Below are positions 5,771 through 7,114 of a DNA stretch of 7,114 nt, in pieces. Position numbers and translations under genes: made by a program. Position 1 is the first letter of the stretch; the number at the start of each line of letters is the position of its first letter. Source of the DNA: Gammaproteobacteria bacterium (GTDB lineage: Bacteria > Pseudomonadota > Gammaproteobacteria > UBA9214); the NCBI GenBank assembly GCA_020027635.1, contig JAHKKL010000084.1, positions 1 through 7,114 on the forward strand. Reading direction: 5' to 3'. The notes below the pieces were generated by a model, which did no database searches, was not told the origin of the DNA, and worked only from the letters and a program-made list of their open reading frames with translations.

Positions 5771-5910
5771 GGCTGGTAGCATAAACCACCTGTTTTCCGA
5801 AATCTATTTGCAATCACCGATCGCTCCGCTGTGGCCTGTGTTACCGTAAGCGCCGGCGAGGCGGCAGGCATGGCCTTTGTACCGTTAGCCTGAAGCGGAG
5901 GGTGAGAGTG
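5771..5910 (+). other. leader region of corA
   Basis: These 140 bases lie between the MITE and the corA start and must hold at least part of its leader. A TTGCAA (5808-5813) resembles a -35 box, but no -10 box follows at a suitable distance. No magnesium-sensing leader or riboswitch pattern was recognised. The only clear signal is the ribosome binding site GGAGGG (5897-5902). Confidence 0.35.
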
Positions 5911-6879
5911 ATGCGCGGCATGCTGTTTGACACCGTGAGTGGCCGGCTGCACACCGGGGGCCGGGAGCTTGTCGATCGCTGGCAGGCCGATGAGCGGACG
6001 CTGTTATGGCTCGACCTGGGCGATGAGCCGGCCGATGAGGCAGGGCGGCTGCTGCGCGAGGAATTCGGCCTGCATCCGCTGGCCGTCTCGGATGCGTTGC
6101 GCGAGCGGCATCCGCCCAAGCTCGAGGATTTCCAGGATTACACCTTCCTGCTTTTCCGGGGACTGTCCGCGGACTCGACGGACACCGATTTCTCCACCAT
6201 CCAGCTCGCGTTGTTCGCCGGCCGGCGCTTTCTGGTGACGCGCCATTCGGCGGATTCACCCAGCACCGACCAGCTCTGGCGCGAGGTGCAGGAAAATGCC
6301 GGCCGTCTCGCCGCCGGCCCCGCCGCGCTGGCCCTGCGGCTTTGCCGGATCATGGTCGACCGCTATCTCGGCATCCTCCTGGCTCTGGAGCCCCGGCTGG
6401 AGGAACTGGAGGACGAGATCCTGAGATCGCCGCGCGACGCGCTGCTCGGCGAACTGGCCGGCTACAAGTCGAACCTGAAGAAATTGCGGCGCATTTTCGT
6501 TTATCACCAGCAGGTCTTCTCCGGTCTCAGGACCGGCGCCTTTCCAGGTTTCGGCGCGGAAGTCAGGCACGAACTCAATGACGTCTACGAACACCAGGAG
6601 CGCGCCCTCAGCCTGAGCAGGCTATACTACGAACTCGCGGCGGATCTGGTCGAGAGCTACCTCTCCCTCGCCTCGCACCGCCTCAACCAGATCATGAAGG
6701 TGCTGACGATCGTCACCGCGATCTTCGTCCCCTTAAGTTTCCTGGCCGGGCTCTACGGCATGAACTTCGAAAACATCCCGGAGCTGCATGCGCAGTCCGG
6801 CTATTTCATCCTGCTTGGCGTCATGGTGGGCATCGCCGTCGTTTTGCTGGCGCTGTTCCGTAAAATGCGCTGGTTGTAA
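5911..6879 (+). CDS. corA: CorA-family divalent cation (Mg2+/Co2+) channel
   Basis: Encodes 322 residues from the ATG at 5911, which has GGAGGG (5897-5902) 8 bases upstream; GTG codons at 5902 and 5908 are too close to that site. A soluble N-terminal domain (about 1-260) contains LHPLAVSDAL (54-63) and PPKLEDFQDYTFLLFR (68-83), which match the conserved start of CorA domains, and a long charged helix (about 160-260). Two C-terminal membrane helices follow (264-282 and 298-316), with the family signature YGMN at 282-285 just after the first and ENIPEL in the periplasmic loop. The chain ends in basic residues (RKMR), as expected for a cytoplasmic tail. Known members form pentameric inner-membrane channels for Mg2+, Co2+ or Ni2+. 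The close relative ZntB exports Zn2+ and shares the fold, but ENIPEL favours CorA. Specificity cannot be settled from sequence. The gene appears to stand alone. Confidence 0.92.
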   Translation: MRGMLFDTVSGRLHTGGRELVDRWQADERTLLWLDLGDEPADEAGRLLREEFGLHPLAVSDALRERHPPKLEDFQDYTFLLFRGLSADSTDTDFSTIQLALFAGRRFLVTRHSADSPSTDQLWREVQENAGRLAAGPAALALRLCRIMVDRYLGILLALEPRLEELEDEILRSPRDALLGELAGYKSNLKKLRRIFVYHQQVFSGLRTGAFPGFGAEVRHELNDVYEHQERALSLSRLYYELAADLVESYLSLASHRLNQIMKVLTIVTAIFVPLSFLAGLYGMNFENIPELHAQSGYFILLGVMVGIAVVLLALFRKMRWL

Positions 6880-6940
6880 GGGTCGCGCTCATCCGTGGGC
6901 GAGCCGCCGTTCCGCCGGCACATCTCATCCCGGAAAACGG

Positions 6941-6969
6941 TGGCCAGAGGCGGGTTCTTTGCGCATAAT
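6941..6969 (+). promoter_or_regulatory. likely sigma-70 promoter of rdgC
   Basis: TGGCCA (6941-6946, four of six matches to TTGACA) and CATAAT (6964-6969, five of six to TATAAT) are separated by 17 bases. Transcription would begin near 6976, leaving a leader of about 17 bases before the ATG at 6993 with its ribosome binding site. This is a prediction by pattern only. Confidence 0.55.
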
Positions 6970-6992
6970 GTGGCGCTTTTTGGAGTGTCCCC

Positions 6993-7114
6993 ATGTGGTT
7001 CAGAAATCTGCAGCTCTACCGGCTCGGCCAACACCTTGATCTCCCACCGGAAGCGCTCGACGAGCGCCTGCAGTCCGCGGCGTTCCGCGGCTGCGGCCGC
7101 CTGGAACTGACGGC
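6993..7114 (+). CDS. rdgC: recombination-associated protein RdgC (5' end only)
   Basis: Forty codons are present before the window ends, so the gene is cut off by the window and shows no sign of being broken. The start MWFRNLQLYRLGQHLDLPPE and the later AAFRGCGRLEL match the RdgC N-terminus (E. coli [20 protein letters not shown], with FTPCGSQ further on): aromatic start, KNL/RNL-x-x-YRL, and the F-x-x-CG motif. RdgC is a ring-forming double-stranded DNA binding protein that modulates RecA and is found on the nucleoid of beta- and gammaproteobacteria. The ATG at 6993 has GGAG (6982-6985) at 7 bases. It lies 113 bases after corA and has its own promoter-like sequence, so it is probably a separate transcription unit. 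The full-length protein would be about 300 residues. Confidence 0.88.
   Translation, partial: MWFRNLQLYRLGQHLDLPPEALDERLQSAAFRGCGRLELT

Noticed and set aside
5550..5782. 66-codon frames on both strands across the MITE
   Set aside because: They are simply translations of the inverted repeats and have no ribosome binding site.

Overview
The window is a high-GC chromosomal segment that most resembles a gammaproteobacterium. Three things point there: two secreted proteins end in exosortase sorting signals of the VPLPA/PEP-CTERM type, the right edge carries the start of rdgC (a gene of beta- and gammaproteobacteria), and cstA is directly followed by a ybdD-like gene as in enterics. No species can be named from the sequence.

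Layout. Positions 1-253 hold a possible last few codons of an upstream gene and an AT-rich hairpin. Two plus-strand genes follow (254-1456 and 1689-2375). Both encode exported proteins with an N-terminal signal and a C-terminal sorting tail (proline motif, hydrophobic helix, Arg-Arg-Lys), but their main domains are unrelated. They are probably envelope or extracellular-matrix proteins processed by an exosortase encoded elsewhere. A convergent spacer with a composite stem-loop separates them from a minus-strand group.

The minus-strand group is transcribed from about 5500 down to 2622: cstA (CstA/BtsT pyruvate or peptide transporter), ybdD (small CstA partner, sharing one base with cstA), and a gene for an unrecognised secreted beta-rich protein with four cysteines. 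The reading frame of this last gene starts inside ybdD and runs through a 53-bp palindrome.

The divergent spacer between cstA and the right-hand genes (5497-5910) contains a 187-bp fold-back element. It has 16-bp perfect terminal inverted repeats, a nested palindromic GTAGGGTGGGTTAG module, and an 11-bp near-perfect direct duplication abutting both ends: the picture of a MITE. To its right are a CorA-type divalent cation channel (5911-6879) and the first 40 codons of rdgC (from 6993), the latter with a plausible sigma-70 promoter.

The genes do not form one pathway. The left part is surface/exosortase biology, the middle is carbon uptake, and the right is ion transport and DNA metabolism. I see no new multi-gene system. 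The least ordinary parts are the MITE, the palindrome inside the start of the secreted-protein gene, and that protein itself.
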